A DNA stretch of 64,000 bases from Sarcomyxa edulis (GCA_009761415.1 QUOL01000006.1:744001-808000); one strand, 5' to 3'; positions 34,490-46,785 are shown, counted from the first letter of the stretch. The notes: generated by a model from the letters alone, not told the origin. Made by a program: numbers and translations.

Positions 34490-34919
34490 ATGTGCAAACA
34501 CCAGATGTACGTGCCCATCGTTTTGTCCATACCATACAAGGAAATACGACTGACCGTTTCATCAGCTTAGGGGACTATTACAGAGGGTGTGGGGTAAGTT
34601 TCAAGATGTCTCGATGTACCCGGACCCCGCTTGATGCTGATGATTTGATTCTCGTAGCACTTCCACGGAATCTATTACACAGGCGAAGTGGAAGACTGTC
34701 AATCCACGGACTGCAAAACATCGAAAGCGCATAAGCACAAGACCGCGCGTGCGTGTTTGTGTCCGGAGGTGCGCGTTCAAGTTTGCTAATGTGGGCATGT
34801 GCCACTCATTCTTATTCTTATTCTTGATTTCAACCACCGGGCAGATCGTCGAGGACGTCCCCAAGATTCAAAATCTATTTCATACCACGTACGAAGGATG
34901 CCAGCGCACGGCGCGGTAG
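34490..34919 (+). CDS. Small Cys/His-rich protein in four exons
   Basis: Exons joined by eye: MCKHQ from 34490, then after gtacgt...catcag ILGDYYRGCG, after gtaagt...ctcgtag HFHGIYYTGEVEDCQSTDCK and TSKAHKHKTARACLCPE, and after gtgcgc...gggcag IVEDVPKIQNLF to CQRTAR with TAG at 34917-34919. The product is about 75 residues. The spaced cysteines and histidines (CK, CGHFH, DC, DC, CLC, C) suggest a small metal-binding fold. I recall similar short mushroom proteins with the core YYTGE...C...C, but the role is unknown. Three phase-consistent introns in 430 bp are good evidence for a gene. Confidence 0.6.
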
Positions 34920-35463
34920 TCAGGAGGGTTTCCTCATCATTATATGACCTCACCACGTTCACGATACTTGCTTTCGGTCGCTTGCGAGTCGCCCACTTGT
35001 ACGATATATTTCCATTTCCAGTTGTATATTGATAATCGTATAGCCTCGTGTAGACCATTTTATCTATCCATCCATCCATCTTCCAGTCTAGTGCCCACCG
35101 GTACCGGTACCATTGGTTGGGCATCCGTCCAAAGCACTATGTAGTGCTTGGCGCAGTCACCACCACCGGATGGCGCGTCCCGACGACGACTCGTAATTGA
35201 AATGCACTTGGCTACTCACGTACGCTTTGGTCCAAAATACAATACAAATTGTGATGTCGTCTTGACTCTTCACGGTGCTTGTCAATGGTCCCCAAGTGTC
35301 CTGTTGAGCCATCGTGACTGGCAAGAAGGCTACTTCAGATCTTGCCCATATTACTTGATGGGGATATCCTCTGTTAGCGGTCTGACCTAACGTACCGCGA
35401 AACTGAAATATTGACGTATGATCCTATGCCAGTGAATACAATTCTTGAACGCCACTCACGCAA
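34920..35463. other. Intergenic interval
   Basis: 3' flank of the small Cys/His-rich gene and downstream region of Aim3/BBC1; nothing recognised. Confidence 0.5.
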
Positions 35464-37152
35464 TCATATTCTCATAGTCTGTACACCCGGGGGACACTTG
35501 GCCTTGAATAGAGTTCCAAGATAGACCTGCATGCTGACAGGTCTATAGATCCACATCTCACCCTCCTCAAACGCACTCAGATCATACTCCTTCCGCTCCG
35601 GAGGACTCTTCACGCTCTGTTCCACTACCTCCAAGCTCCCCAGTTCCATTGGACTGAGACTCTGACCATCCACAGGTGTTCTCGAGGGCTCAGAGTCTCT
35701 AACGATGACAGCCGTATGATCTGGATCTCCCAACTTCGCCCAGCTACCAGGACGCGCGTTGACCACATTGATCTTCACCTTTCTCCATTCCACGATGTCA
35801 CCCCGCCGCACTCTATCGTCTCCACCTCTCCACCTTCCCACCATGTTTCCTCTACTCATAGCCTTGCCTTCAAATATCAGATGCCCATGCGTTCGACTGA
35901 GATTCGGAATAGGTTTAGGCACGTAGTCAAAGTCGTTGAAGTACTTCAACGCTTCGTTGGCTAAATCCCAACATTCCCCCCGTGCACAAAACTGGCCGGT
36001 CCCAGCGAAACCTTCCGCAAACGCTGCGATCGTCTCCCCATACGTCTCATATGCTGTGACTAAGGTAGCTTTATCCAGTGCGTGGGGACGAGGAAGGTAT
36101 TCGGCGCCACGTTTCACGAGAGTGTTGTCATTCGGATCAGCATTGGATGCAGTGTTGAATTCGACGCTGCCCCAGCAGATACTGAGGTCAGAGAATAGTA
36201 TTCCTACAAAAAAAGACTTCTTGGGACCAGATGAGTGCCAGCTGGCGGCGGATGTGATGTGTGTGCTGCCGCGAATGGGAGGTGGAACGATATTGTCTGT
36301 TGCAGCGTACCATGCGGAGTCCCAATATGTAGAAGGTTCAAAGTAGTAAGCGAGGTCAATAGCGGAGGACCCGTGGATCGTTGGCGGGGGATGGGATAAG
36401 ACGAAGGCTTTGGCAGAGACGTGAGCGTGGGGTGGGTGATTGGATGACTGCGCAGTCACTCACTGCCCGCGTTGACATCATTTGATGAGGAATTCGGCGT
36501 TATGTTTGGACGATTCCAGGTAGCGATCTTGGGCTGGAGTAGTAAGAATGAGTAGGTAAACAGGATAGTCAGAAGTGATGACACGTACAGGTGGACCACG
36601 AGTAGCGGGAATAGGGGGTGCCTGGGGAGTAGGTGCAGATAGAGGTGCTGGATGAGACGGTGTACTGCGCTTGATAGTCCCGTTTGTGTGAGTCGGTAGA
36701 CTCAAGAACCGGGCGAAAAACTCGTCAAGCCAACTAAAGAATACCTCCTTGTCTTCGGCCGTCAGATTCGCCCAATCAATGCTGTCTACGTCAGTGACAG
36801 GCTCTGATTTGCGCGCTGGGATAGGAGGACGCGGTGCCCTAGTCGGAAGAGTCGGAGGAGAGTACGTGCGCGGTGATTCTTCCTCGGTCGTCTGAGCAGG
36901 AATTGCAGGACGCGAAGCACGACTGGGAGGGGGTGGGTAGCTCGGTTGTGGCTTTGTCTGCGTACTAGTACTACTGACACTGTTCGTCTGGGCATGCCCT
37001 GGAGGAGGCGTTGGATTCTTGTTATATGGATCCCAATTTGTCTTCTTCAGGGGAACGCTCGAATAACGGTCTCGAGTATTCTGGAAGGTAGAGGTGGTTG
37101 CATCTTTCGCTTTAGCTGCCTTTTGTTTCAGTTCTGCAAAGGAAGGAGCCAT
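35464..37152 (-). CDS. Aim3/BBC1-type actin-patch protein with cysteine-protease-like C-terminal domain
   Basis: The ATG at 37152 gives MAPSFAELKQKAAKAKDATT, then NTRDRYSSVPLKKTNWDPYN, the typical N-terminus of fungal Aim3/Bbc1 proteins. A Pro-rich linker follows (SYPPPPSRASRPAIPAQTTE; several PxxP sites for SH3 partners). After SIDWANLTAEDKEVFFSWLDEF and an intron near 36538-36595, the C-terminal domain begins HPPHAHVSAKAFVLSHPPPT and includes IHGSSAIDLAYYFEPS, ARGECWDLANEALKYF (candidate Cys) and GDPDHTAVIV (candidate His) of the Bbc1/Aim3 cysteine-proteinase-like fold. The exact joint between 36430 and 36480 is uncertain. Yeast relatives act at endocytic actin patches. It is divergent from TMA64, with start codons 129 bp apart. 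Confidence 0.75.
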
Positions 37153-37281
37153 GAACGTGACGAAGAGGAGATGCGGAGATGGTGGTTTCGGGAAGAGGAG
37201 GACTGCGGGCAGTACCAGAATTGAGTTTCTGGATCTTCGATTTGATTCTTCTAAGCTCTCGCCATCTTTCATGCAACTTTT

Positions 37282-39427
37282 ATGTTCAAGAAACCACTCA
37301 ATAATCTCAAAACATCAGGCAAGAATTGCATGGCTTTGAACGTATATCTAGATAACTCATGTTTCATCTTTGTAGCTCCTCTTCGCAGTTCCGACAGACG
37401 TAAATTAAAGCATCGCATTGTACAAGCCTTTTCACTCGACAGTGAAGATGGAATCGGCGACCTCCTCGTACCCGAAGGACTGCTCTCTGTGAAATTCATA
37501 ACGCATCTAGATGAACCTGGAGTGCGTAATATGCATCCAAATTGTCACGGTAGATGTCGGTGAATCTGACACGATGCGCAATGATCACAGATCGCATACC
37601 TAGCACCGAACGGTGACCCTCTGTGGATCACCATAGGGAAAGGCTCTGACGATCATGAGTTGATTCCAACCGGTACCTATCCATCTCATTGTCTCGTTTT
37701 TTAATTTCTCATCTGTTTGGTTTATCTCCACTGGCAGTTTATTCGCTTTGGAAACACCCAGCCTTGCTTCCGTTCATATCAACACCATCCGCCGTGGTGC
37801 CCGTTCTAGTAGGCGGCGCAGATCTTATGATCCCAGGAGGTCAGTGGCCTATTCGTCTATTATTGCGTTCTCTCCCCTCATCGCTGCACGATGCATAAAG
37901 TCGTTCAGCACACACCTTCGTTGAAGAAGGATGAACTTGTCTCCATCGTACAATACGATCACGAACGCGAGGTTGGAACATCTATCGCCGTAGGTCGAAT
38001 GGCCTTGGATATGGACGGCCCCGTGGACGGTGGTAGAAGTAAGGGTAAAGCTGTGCATGTCTTGCATACATGGAAAGACCACCTATGGGACCTCGGAACG
38101 AAGGGTGATCTACCTGTGATGACTAGAAAGACAACGGACGAAGAGGGAGATGCGAACATAAACACCAAGGTTGACGAAGCTGGAGTGGATGCTATAGCGC
38201 AACCCGAACCCGAAACCAAGGATTCAGAGTCTACATATACTCCACAAGGTATGAACAAAGCTCAACGCCATTTGCTCTAATTTTTAACCGTCGTTTTCCG
38301 CAGAGGTTTCGTCGTTACTCCGAACGTCTCTCCTCCAAGTTATCTACACGACTCTATCCAAACTCCCTGCATCATCCTTTCCCATATCAGCCACCAACTT
38401 CTATTCCCTCCATATACTACCCTCTCGCCCATGTCTATCCGCTTCCTCCCCAAAAACACCCATCGACATCAAACATTCTACGTTCAAATCGCTGACAGTC
38501 TTCTTGAAGCAGTGCGACAAAGAAGGGCTCATCAAGATCAAAGAGACAAAGTCCGAAATCGTCGTCACCGGCGTATTCCCCAAACACGTCGACGTCGTCA
38601 CGCATCGTCCGTACGTGAGCATCAAAGCCGTGGATGCGAAGAGGGAAAAACAAGAAGAGAAAGCCCAGACGGAAAAAGCGAAAGTCAAAGAGATGACGGT
38701 GACCGAGATGTGGAAACCTCATCAACAGACGGTGAAGTTTTTCGAGGGCGCAGGTCATGAGTGAGTCCTGGTCTTGTCTATTCACACCGCGTCCTGACTA
38801 TCTATCATGCAGTCCTTCGGCACTGTATACCTTACCCGAGATCAAGCACATCCTGAACACCTATATCACCAACAGAAACCTCGTCAACCCCCGCGAACAG
38901 CAATACATAAACCTCGATGAGTTGCTCCGGACCTGTCTCATATCTTCGAAATCTACAGAAGTTGTCGAGTTCTTGAAACGCGATGAGGTGGTAACAAGGG
39001 TGGTCGATAAAATGCAGAGTTGGTATGAAATCGACAGTGGCGTAGATGGCAGAGATGCTGTTTTGAAGTATGTCTTTCATCGTGTCATCGTTCTATCATA
39101 GTCAGCTTACTCACGGGGTGATGTAGGAAAGGCCAACTCAAACCGATAAGTGTGGTGATCAAGATTCGGCAGGGCCGCAAAGCCTCTACTCTGATAACGA
39201 ACTTTGAGTCGTATTCTATCACTGCTGATTTCTTGGCAGACGAGTTAAGGAGGATATGTGCGTCGGCTACGTCTGTGTCGGCTGTCCAAGGGCTGGGGAA
39301 GAATAGTACTGCGATGGAAGTGTTGGTCCAGGGGAAGCAGATGAAGTCTGTAGTGGACTTGTTGCTTGCTCAAGGTGTACCGAGGAAGTGGATCGAGGGT
39401 GTCGATTTGTCGGATAAAAAGAAATGA
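37282..39427 (+). CDS. TMA64: Translation factor eIF2D (Tma64/ligatin), complete copy
   Basis: The start is MFKKPLNNLKTSAPLRSSDR, joined across an intron with a GC donor (37319-37375, gcaagaa...tgtag). The DUF1947/PUA part reads VPEGLLSVKFITHLDEPG, LAPNGDPLWITIGKGSDDHE, VYSLWKHPALLPFISTPSAV and VPVLVGGADLMIPG. A winged-helix/SWIB-like region follows (PSALYTLPEIKHILNTYITN), and the C-terminal SUI1 domain is IKIRQGRKASTLITNFESYS to VLVQGKQMKSVVDLLLAQGV. eIF2D binds the 40S subunit with an eIF1-like SUI1 fold and promotes tRNA delivery or ribosome recycling. About six introns. Bases from 37416 onward belong to the duplicated segment; the first 48 codons are unique to this copy, so this is the intact gene. 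Confidence 0.9.
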
Positions 39428-39883
39428 GGGGAGGGGGTTCAACGAACGAAGGGTTTCTACTTGGGATGCGCTGCAACTCTTGGGACTCATTGTCAACTTC
39501 GTACTATCTGTATCTTTGTATCATCAACCTCGTTCCGCTCTGTGACTGCTTCCAATCTGCTGGTCATCTTCTCTGATATGGACTGTTTACTAAGAGCGTC
39601 GACGTCTGGATCTTGCGAGATTTCATTCTTTTTCATCTATTTTTAGATTCACCGTCTTCATCTAAATCTTCCAGATTTCGCCTCCTTCGTTCGCATCTAC
39701 GCTCCCGTGTAGTCTTCATCCTTCCTCACCTCCATACATAACTGCCTTTCGTTCGTAAAAACCTTCGTAAAAACCTTCCGGAAGGGTTTCGAGCCGCCCC
39801 ACCCCCGAACTAGTCGGGGAAGATGCCTGATACCCCCCCGCATAGACTGCACCAGCCCCTCCCAGCCCTCAGTAGCCCTTTCT

Positions 39884-39890
39884 CTTATCA
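39884..39890 (-). promoter_or_regulatory. GATA-factor type motif upstream of DUR3
   Basis: CTTATCA, which is TGATAAG on the other strand, about 230 bp before the DUR3 ATG; repeated at 55796-55802. Consistent with nitrogen control by GATA factors, but only a short motif. Confidence 0.35.
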
Positions 39891-40018
39891 GGCCACAATC
39901 GTATTCGTGATCCACTCTTCTGCGGGGAATGGAACCTAATTGTACACTATCTATCTTTAGAGGTTGGCCCCTTTTGGCGTCAACGTTCTGGATGACTCGG
40001 ATTGCATTGTTTTTCGCG

Positions 40019-40027
40019 TATATATAA
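40019..40027 (+). promoter_or_regulatory. TATA box of DUR3 (copy 1)
   Basis: TATATATAA 89 bp before the start codon at 40116; repeated at 55931-55939. Confidence 0.55.
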
Positions 40028-40115
40028 GAAGCGACTCGAGCTCCGAGATGAAGTCTTTCTTTTTAGTCCTGATTCATCTGCGCCCTTCACCGTCCTCCAA
40101 GTTTCAAGGATAAAA

Positions 40116-43100
40116 ATGGCGGCTGGTGTCTCTGAATTCAGACCTCTTCTGAGTGCGTTCATTGCTATTAAACTGCTAACTTACTACGACCTTCATCCTA
40201 ACTTCCAATCCGTTCGTTCAAAAGACCAAAGTGTAGGCTATGGTGTCGTTGTCGGTACGTCCAGTCTCGGTAGGTAAGGTTGAATGTCGACGTAGACGAA
40301 CGCGTTCGCTCGCAGGTGTCGGCTTCGCATTCGCGTTCCTCATGCTCCTTCTCACCCATCTCCAATCTAAATACACGGAACATTCACCTCGCTCATCGGA
40401 GGAATTTTCTGTTCGTCTTTATGTTTGCGCTCTTGCTCTCGTCTAAAGGTCCTCTTTGTAGAGCGCATCCAGGAGTGTCAAGGTATGTCTCATATCATGT
40501 CATTCATATCAGAAAATTACAACATGCCATCTAGCCTGGCCTCGTATGTTGCGGCATGTTCGTACCCCTCCTTCCTCTTGTCCATTTTACTTGCATACAT
40601 CTGAATATAGTGACGTTTTCGACACAGTGTTAGTGCATGGACCTGGAGTGCTACTCTGCTACAATCGAGCACAGCTGGTCCGTATCACCATTACACCAGT
40701 AGTAGTTGTCGAATTAACTGACACGATGCATATTATCCTTTAAGCGTATACTATGGGTGTTAGCGGTGCTTGGTATGTACTATTCTTTCCTCTCAGGCTT
40801 GTTCTTGGGTCTTGGGTCGTTTTCCTCTACTCTAATACACAATACACGGGCTCTAGGTGGTACGCAGTGGGCGGAACAATACAATTAGCCATATTCGGAA
40901 TGGTAGCTGCACAAGTCAAGATGAACGCTAATGGCGCTCATACATTTTTGGAGGTAAGTAATGTCGAGTTCGAGGTGGGTTCGAGTTCAAGTATTCATTT
41001 ACTCCTTGCCTATGACTATGCAGATCGTAAAAGCCCGCTTCGGAACCGGCCCACATCTCCTCTTCACTTTCTATGCGTTCATGTGCAACATGATCGTCTG
41101 CGGTTCTTTATTGCGTGAGTCCGAGTCTGGCCCATGCCATGTATTCTGCTCTCCTTGCATCGCCATTGCTAATCTCTCCTCGTAACGTATCGTATGCAAA
41201 GTCGGTGGTGCGGCGACTGTCAATGCGTTGACGGGGATGAACGTGATCGCATGCTGCTTTTTATTCCCACTTGGGATCGCTGTCTATGTTATCGTTGGGT
41301 ATGTTGGAGTCTCCTCTATACTATGTTTTTGCATTTGCACTAACATCAGCACCCCAGTGGTCTCCGAGCGACATTCATTGTAGACTGGACCCACACCGTT
41401 ATCCTGTTCATCATCATCTACATATTCATCTTCAGGGCCTAGTAAGTAAGAACTGAAGTGTATTATTCCTCCATAGCCTTTTGCTTCTTCTGGTATTCGG
41501 GACAGATGCTAACGTTCATTTTTCTCCTACTCCTTTCTGCCTTTCTGCTATCAGTGGAACCTCCCAGGAAACAGGAGGAGTCTCTGGATTCTACGATCTC
41601 CTCGTTCAAGCCGCTATCGACACACCTGTCGAAGGCAACAAAGACGGCAGTTACCTCACTATGAAGAGTAATCAAGGACTAGTATTTGGTGCTGCTACTA
41701 TCATTAGTGGATTCTCGAGTGTGTTTTGTGATCAAGGTCCGTTTTTCCTTCACGTCTGCATCTGGGAATGGATAGATATTGACAAAGGTCCCATTTCTTA
41801 GGGTACTGGCAACGCGTAAGTGTCCGACTCGTGACCGGTTTACTTTGCTTATTTTCTATGTTGTTTCTCGTGGAAAGGCTATCGCAAGTGATCCCGCGAC
41901 AACCACCAGAGCATATGTACGACCTTCACCATCTGCCTTTTTTCGCATATCGGCCCTAACCTCTATTTCATTGATAACAGATGCTAGGAGGCCTTTCCTG
42001 GTTCGCAGTTCCATTCGCCTTTGCGTCTTGTTTAGGCCTCGCCGCTCGTGCGCTGCTCACCAATGTAAATCTTCATTCTGACTATTCCTCCGCACGTTTC
42101 TCTTACACTATTCGGACCTTGGCTAGCCTAATTTCCCCACCTACCCGAACCCTCTCTCCGCAGCCCAAACGAGTGCAGGACTCGCAGCTCCCGCTGCTGC
42201 TGCGGCCATCATGGGCAAAGGAGGCGCTGTTGCTGTTCTTTTCGTCGTTTTGTGAGTATTCTCAATCAGAATACCGATTTTTGTTCTTTGCTGACCAGGA
42301 ACATAAGTATGGCTGTGACCAGTGCTGCAAGTTCAGAGCTAATTGCTGTGTCGAGTCTCTTGTGCGTGTAGTTCAACTCCCTAGTCATCTAAAATGATAC
42401 TCACGGAGTGGATATGTGCAGCTCGTATGAGTGAGTCATCCAAATGTACATCTTCGATGTTGGGGACGATCTGACCAGATTTCTACCGTTCTAGCATTTG
42501 GAAAACCTATATCCGCAAAAATGCGAAAGGCCCAGAGATCGTTCGGGTATCTCATTACTTCATCTGTTTCTGGGCTGTCTGGATGGGCTGTTGGGCTGTT
42601 ATCGTATGTCGCGTTTTCCACAACAAACTTCTACATATTCAACACTTCTTTCCATAATTCAGCTCAATGCAGCGAGTATCGATTTGGGATGGGTATGGTG
42701 TACTACTTTCACAACGTTCTGATTGTCATCGCTGACCGTTTACATTATCAATAGCTCTTCTACGTCGAGTGCGTTTCTTCTCTGATTTCCGGGCAAGTTG
42801 GCATCTACTTATATTTTTCATCTGAGCAGAGGAGTAGCCCTCAGTCCCGCCGTCGTCCCAGTAGCCTTGACAGTCTCGTGGAAGAAGCTTACACGTGCAG
42901 GTATCATGATTGGTTCACTTACCGGTGCTGTACTCGGTATGCTTGCCTGGATGATTGGGTGCTATAAGATCTATGGCAAGTCACTTACTTCCCTCCACGT
43001 AAAGTATAATGTAATGTCAATTCGCGACGATTGCATAGGGAAGATCAACGTGGCAAACCTGGCAGAACCCTATTCGGCGTTGTGCAGCGGAATGACGGGA

Positions 43101-43802
43101 CTATTGCTCTCGGGAGCTATCACTATCGTGGTTTCTCTGATGAGTAAGTAAATAAGTTTATCGTTGTGTTATTTTCCACTCATACCTGTCCTGTCATTCC
43201 ATAGATCCAGCAGATTACGATTTCAAGGGGACTCGAGCTATTGCCATGATAGACGATTCCGACGCAGCGTCCCTTCCAGAACCGTCTCCGTCCTCTCTTC
43301 CTGTCCTCGGATTTAACGATACAGAGAAGGGCGAAAAGCGGGACGGTAAGGATAAAGAAGGGTGCAGTACCTTGCAAGCCATCTCTGTTGAAGAAACACG
43401 GGTGCCACTCGACATTGGAGTCCTCCGACGTGCGTTCAGGCGTGCAGCAGTATATTCCTTGGGATTCACTTTTGTTGTTACTATCGTCGGTGAGTATCAT
43501 TCCTTTGTATTTCTTTGTCATGACCTTGACGTGTGGCGCATCGCAGTGCCTATTCCGATGTTCTTCTCGCACTACATATTCAGTAAACCGTTCTATACGT
43601 TCTGGGTATCGGTGACAATGTACGTCACTTTCTATTCCACTCTAGTATCCTCCAGAAATCAATACTGGCATCGATCAGTATCTGGGCTTTGATCAGCGGC
43701 GCATTCTGCATCCTCCTCCCAATCTGGGAATCCAAGGCGGAAATCAAGCGCATCGTCGGGGGATGTTTCGCCTCTTATAAAACCAGCACACGCAAAACAT
43801 AA
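40116..43802 (+). CDS. DUR3: DUR3-type urea transporter, paralog 2, copy 1
   Basis: MAAGVSEFRPLLS opens the protein. Spliced pieces follow the urea symporter order: VGYGVVVG, FAFAFLMLLLTHLQSKYTEH, SASRSVKPGLVCCGM, VSAWTWSATLLQSSTA, VGGTIQLAIFGMVAAQVKMN, GGAATVNALTGMNVIACCFL, GLRATFIVDWTHTVILF, SNQGLVFGAATIISGFSSVF, PTYPNPLSAAQTSAGLAAPA, AVTSAASSELIAVSSL, the 9-nt microexon giving FSYD, KKLTRAGIMIGSLTGAVLGM and KINVANLAEPYSALCSGMTG. The last exon SIWALISGAFCILLPIWESK ends TSTRKT with TAA at 43800-43802. It imports urea with protons or sodium at the plasma membrane. More than 15 short exons. Identical to the copy at 56028 and collinear with paralog 1 on the opposite strand at 24211. Confidence 0.87.
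42422..42430 (+). other. 9-nt microexon of DUR3 (copy 1)
   Basis: CTCGTATGA lies between acceptor TGTGCAG and donor GTGAGT. Joining gives SLFSYDIWKTY. Paralog 1 has CTCTTACGA at the same place; copy 2 has it at 58334-58342. Confidence 0.75.
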
Positions 43803-44566
43803 ACACATCTCAACCATCGGGTTACGGATGGAAGAAGATCTAAGTTCTATGGACGAGTAGAGGCAAATGACCTACGGTTGCGTCTAAGAACTTTCAAAAA
43901 GGACTCAGCGTCCCTCCCAACGCGGGCGCTCTGGTATATCTCCGGGCGACGATAGGATTTTGGAACTTGACAACTCGACTGAAGTTCGTTCCAATCCATA
44001 CTATTATTGGAGCCGATTGACTTGCATATGGAGTTTTCGACTCTATGTGATCGTCAATTTCACGAGATGATAGGGACGCAGTGCGGGAGGCTCGCTCGAG
44101 TCTATGTATGGAATGAAGGAAATGTGGGGTGCGCTGGTGTATAGTGTGCCTCTTGTTCAGTATGAACAGTCCCCCCTACTCACTTATATAAATAATTTGT
44201 TGATAGATATGCCATGTGAATTCGATGATGCTGATTCTCCTCGCTACCAATTCAGATCACTCTTAAGGGATAAAGCAATAGTTGGTAAGTGTACGTCCAA
44301 GAAATGAACAGAGTCGGGTAAAAGTATCTAATTTGCCCAGTAGTTTGGAACATTTGTAGAGGTGTAAGAAGAACAAAATTAGCAAAGTCATCCCATCCAG
44401 CTTCCTACCGAGCGAGAAAATAAGTAAGTAGGTAAGAAAGTTCCGAATTAGTTTTAGGATGGTAGGAGGAAAAGAGCGTCGAAGTTGTAGTAGCTGGAAT
44501 CGTGAATAGCTAGGCGAAGGGAAAGGTCGTGCCTCGAAAGACTCTGGGACATCATTGGATCACCGT
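43803..44566. other. Convergent 3' region between DUR3 and SUR7/PalI (copy 1)
   Basis: No gene supported; one open frame at 44104-44307 has no family resemblance. Confidence 0.5.
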
Positions 44567-45600
44567 TCAGTTCTTGCGGAATCGCGACCAGATTGACTTC
44601 TTGGGGGAAGTCATAGGGTACGAAGTAGCTCCCGAGCTTCGCTGCCTTCTACGTCCAAGGCATACAGTGCATCCACCGAGGAAAAGGAGGATTAGACTGG
44701 CAAAAGTCAACCAGAACCCTTGGGAGAAGAAGGAACGTGTCATGAGGGACGAAATCGCGGGCATAAGAGGGATGATGGACTTACCTGGTCCAGGCTTGGT
44801 GCTTCCGTTGACGTTATCGAGTTTGTTCACCTGGTGCTTCACGAATGCGAACAAGGCGATATCGATGGCGAACGCGATCAGTGTGATGATGGCCGAGAGG
44901 AATGAGACCTGAAGAGAACAGGTGAAGCAACGAACGTGGGGTAGACGATTCTCTGGGTACGTACTATGGAGGCGATAAGAGTGACGGTGACGTGGGTGGA
45001 GAAAGACAGGCCTAGGGCGATGAACGTCACGCCAGTGGCTGTAAGGGTTGTTAGTATGCAAGAAAATAAGAGTCTGGAGACGGTAAATTACCGACGGGGT
45101 GAACAGCAAGACCACGAGTCCAGTTGGGACCAATGATTACGCTGTCACTGGAATCCGAAGGAGATGCGATGTCGACGCTATACCCATGTCCTATCCATGA
45201 GACGGTGTAAGTGAGTACTACTGTCTTGTGCAAGATATCATGACTAGGACGTACCTGCTTTGCTGCAAGTCCTATCTCCATCGGTGTTGTATTCGCAGTG
45301 CGCCCTAAATGTATAGCGCGCTTAATGCACCGACGCGTTGGGAAAGATGATCATCGTACCATACACCGAACTGATCAAGAACGAATATAGGAAATCAACA
45401 TTCTTATTCTTTCCGCTATAAGGAGGACTCACTCTAAGCTGCGTGATACCACTATCTCCAGAAGCTACCGCCTGTTCACCAAAATGAACCCGAGCAACAT
45501 CGAATACCGTGAGGAAAGGCAAGGAGATAGACGCCAAGAAACTGAGGACGAAAGCACAGAACAGGAAGAAGATTCCGGGGATGCAGAATACACGAGACAT
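44567..45600 (-). CDS. SUR7/PalI (Rim9)-family four-helix membrane protein, copy 1
   Basis: The first helix is CIPGIFFLFCAFVLSFLASI after MSRVF. Spliced exons give ITQLRFGVWAHCEYNTDGDR and TCSKAGHGYSVDIAS: the FGVW...C...C-GY signature of the SUR7/PalI family. Helices 2-4 are FIALGLSFSTHVTVTLIASI, FLSAIITLIAFAIDIALFAF and GFWLTFASLILLFLGGCTV, followed by a basic tail ending SIWSRFRKN. Family members sit in eisosomes (Sur7) or assist ambient-pH sensing (PalI/Rim9). The last intron (66 nt, gtaagt...ccaag, after PGP) is a multiple of three without a stop, so its retention would insert 22 residues. Copy 2 is at 60479-61512. Confidence 0.75.
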
Positions 45601-46785
45601 AGCGTTGAGTAGACGAAGTTTTAGGAGGAGGAGAAGGGGTATAAAACAACGATGAGAGACTCCTACTTGGTAGAGTCAGTCAGAGTGTTATTTTAAATTT
45701 TATTTAGCTCTGACGCGCTCATACACGTGGAAAAGGCACTTCTGATCGAACAACTGAAAGATCGTGAGCTCAAGACTCACGTTCTCACTTTTAGGATACT
45801 TGCAAGGCAAAGAGGAGTCATCAGAGAGAGCGATGTAACTGTATAGTACTGTGCAATATGAGTCGAAAACTACGAGGGAAAGAAAATCAACAGTCACACT
45901 GGCCAGTATTGATATTGAAGCAAAATCGAAGTGGCCATTGGGCGGCCACGGCGCCTCTGATGAAGAATAGATCTGGAACGAGCCATTTTCTTCCTTCAAC
46001 CATTGAATGGTAGATGGGGTCAGGCCAGTGATTGCCATCACGACTTATCACCTTAGTATCGACGACCTGATCTTGACCTGATCTTTTGAAAAGAAAAGAA
46101 ATCAGGTCAATATGAACATCGAGGACTAAAAACACTCACAAGTACAGAGCCTCTATAAGAGCTTAGGTATAGCCATAAGGCCCAAGAACTCTGGATGTGC
46201 GCGTTCAAGACAACAAACAGGTCTTAGCACTATCTATCACGATGCTACAAGTGGGTGCTTTGAATGTCAGCAGCATACGTTTGTAAAGTACAACTTGTTA
46301 ATTGCGACTTGACGTCGTTTAATGCACGCTAGGATGGCCGAGTAGTACGACGATGATGAGGTGGGGAGGAGGGGCCCCTAAAGCAAAGATTTGTAGTGAG
46401 CCGTGCGCGCTTGTGCGGGGCGGCACATCATTGTACCGACCGGCGGAAAGCCCGCGTCAAGTCAACCCGTGCATCGACATCGACGTGAATAGTTGGGTAA
46501 AACCTTGATATAACGTTGAAGAAAAGGGCATCAGCATCATGCACGCCTGGGCCTGCCTATAGCACGAAGTGACGACACTCTTGAGGGTTTTTCGCATAGC
46601 TCCCCGGTAAGAGATCAATAAATGTGATAATTTCTGCGTGAGAATTTCAAAACATGCAACGAAAATGGGCCAGTACTGTGAGCTGATACAGATACAGTGA
46701 GAGGGTCCAAGGGATATCCTATTGACGAAGATGAGGATACCTCAATAGATGAATGAATGACGGCGTACCTTTAGCTGAGGCGTAT
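45601..46785. other. Gene-poor interval (copy 1)
   Basis: Two overlapping minus-strand frames (45700-46041 and 45887-46135) have no family resemblance. The interval lies upstream of SUR7/PalI and downstream of INH1; I see no supported gene. Repeated at 61513-62697. Confidence 0.5.

Larger units (their letters stand above)
39428..40115. other. TMA64-DUR3 intergenic region with DUR3 promoter (copy 1)
   Basis: Contains a short repeat GTAAAAACCTTC (about 39757-39778), a GATA-type site and a TATA box, described separately. Repeated identically at 55340-56027. Confidence 0.6.

Noticed and set aside
45700..46135. Overlapping minus-strand frames upstream of SUR7/PalI
   Set aside because: No family resemblance; an intron between two parts is possible but gives no convincing protein.
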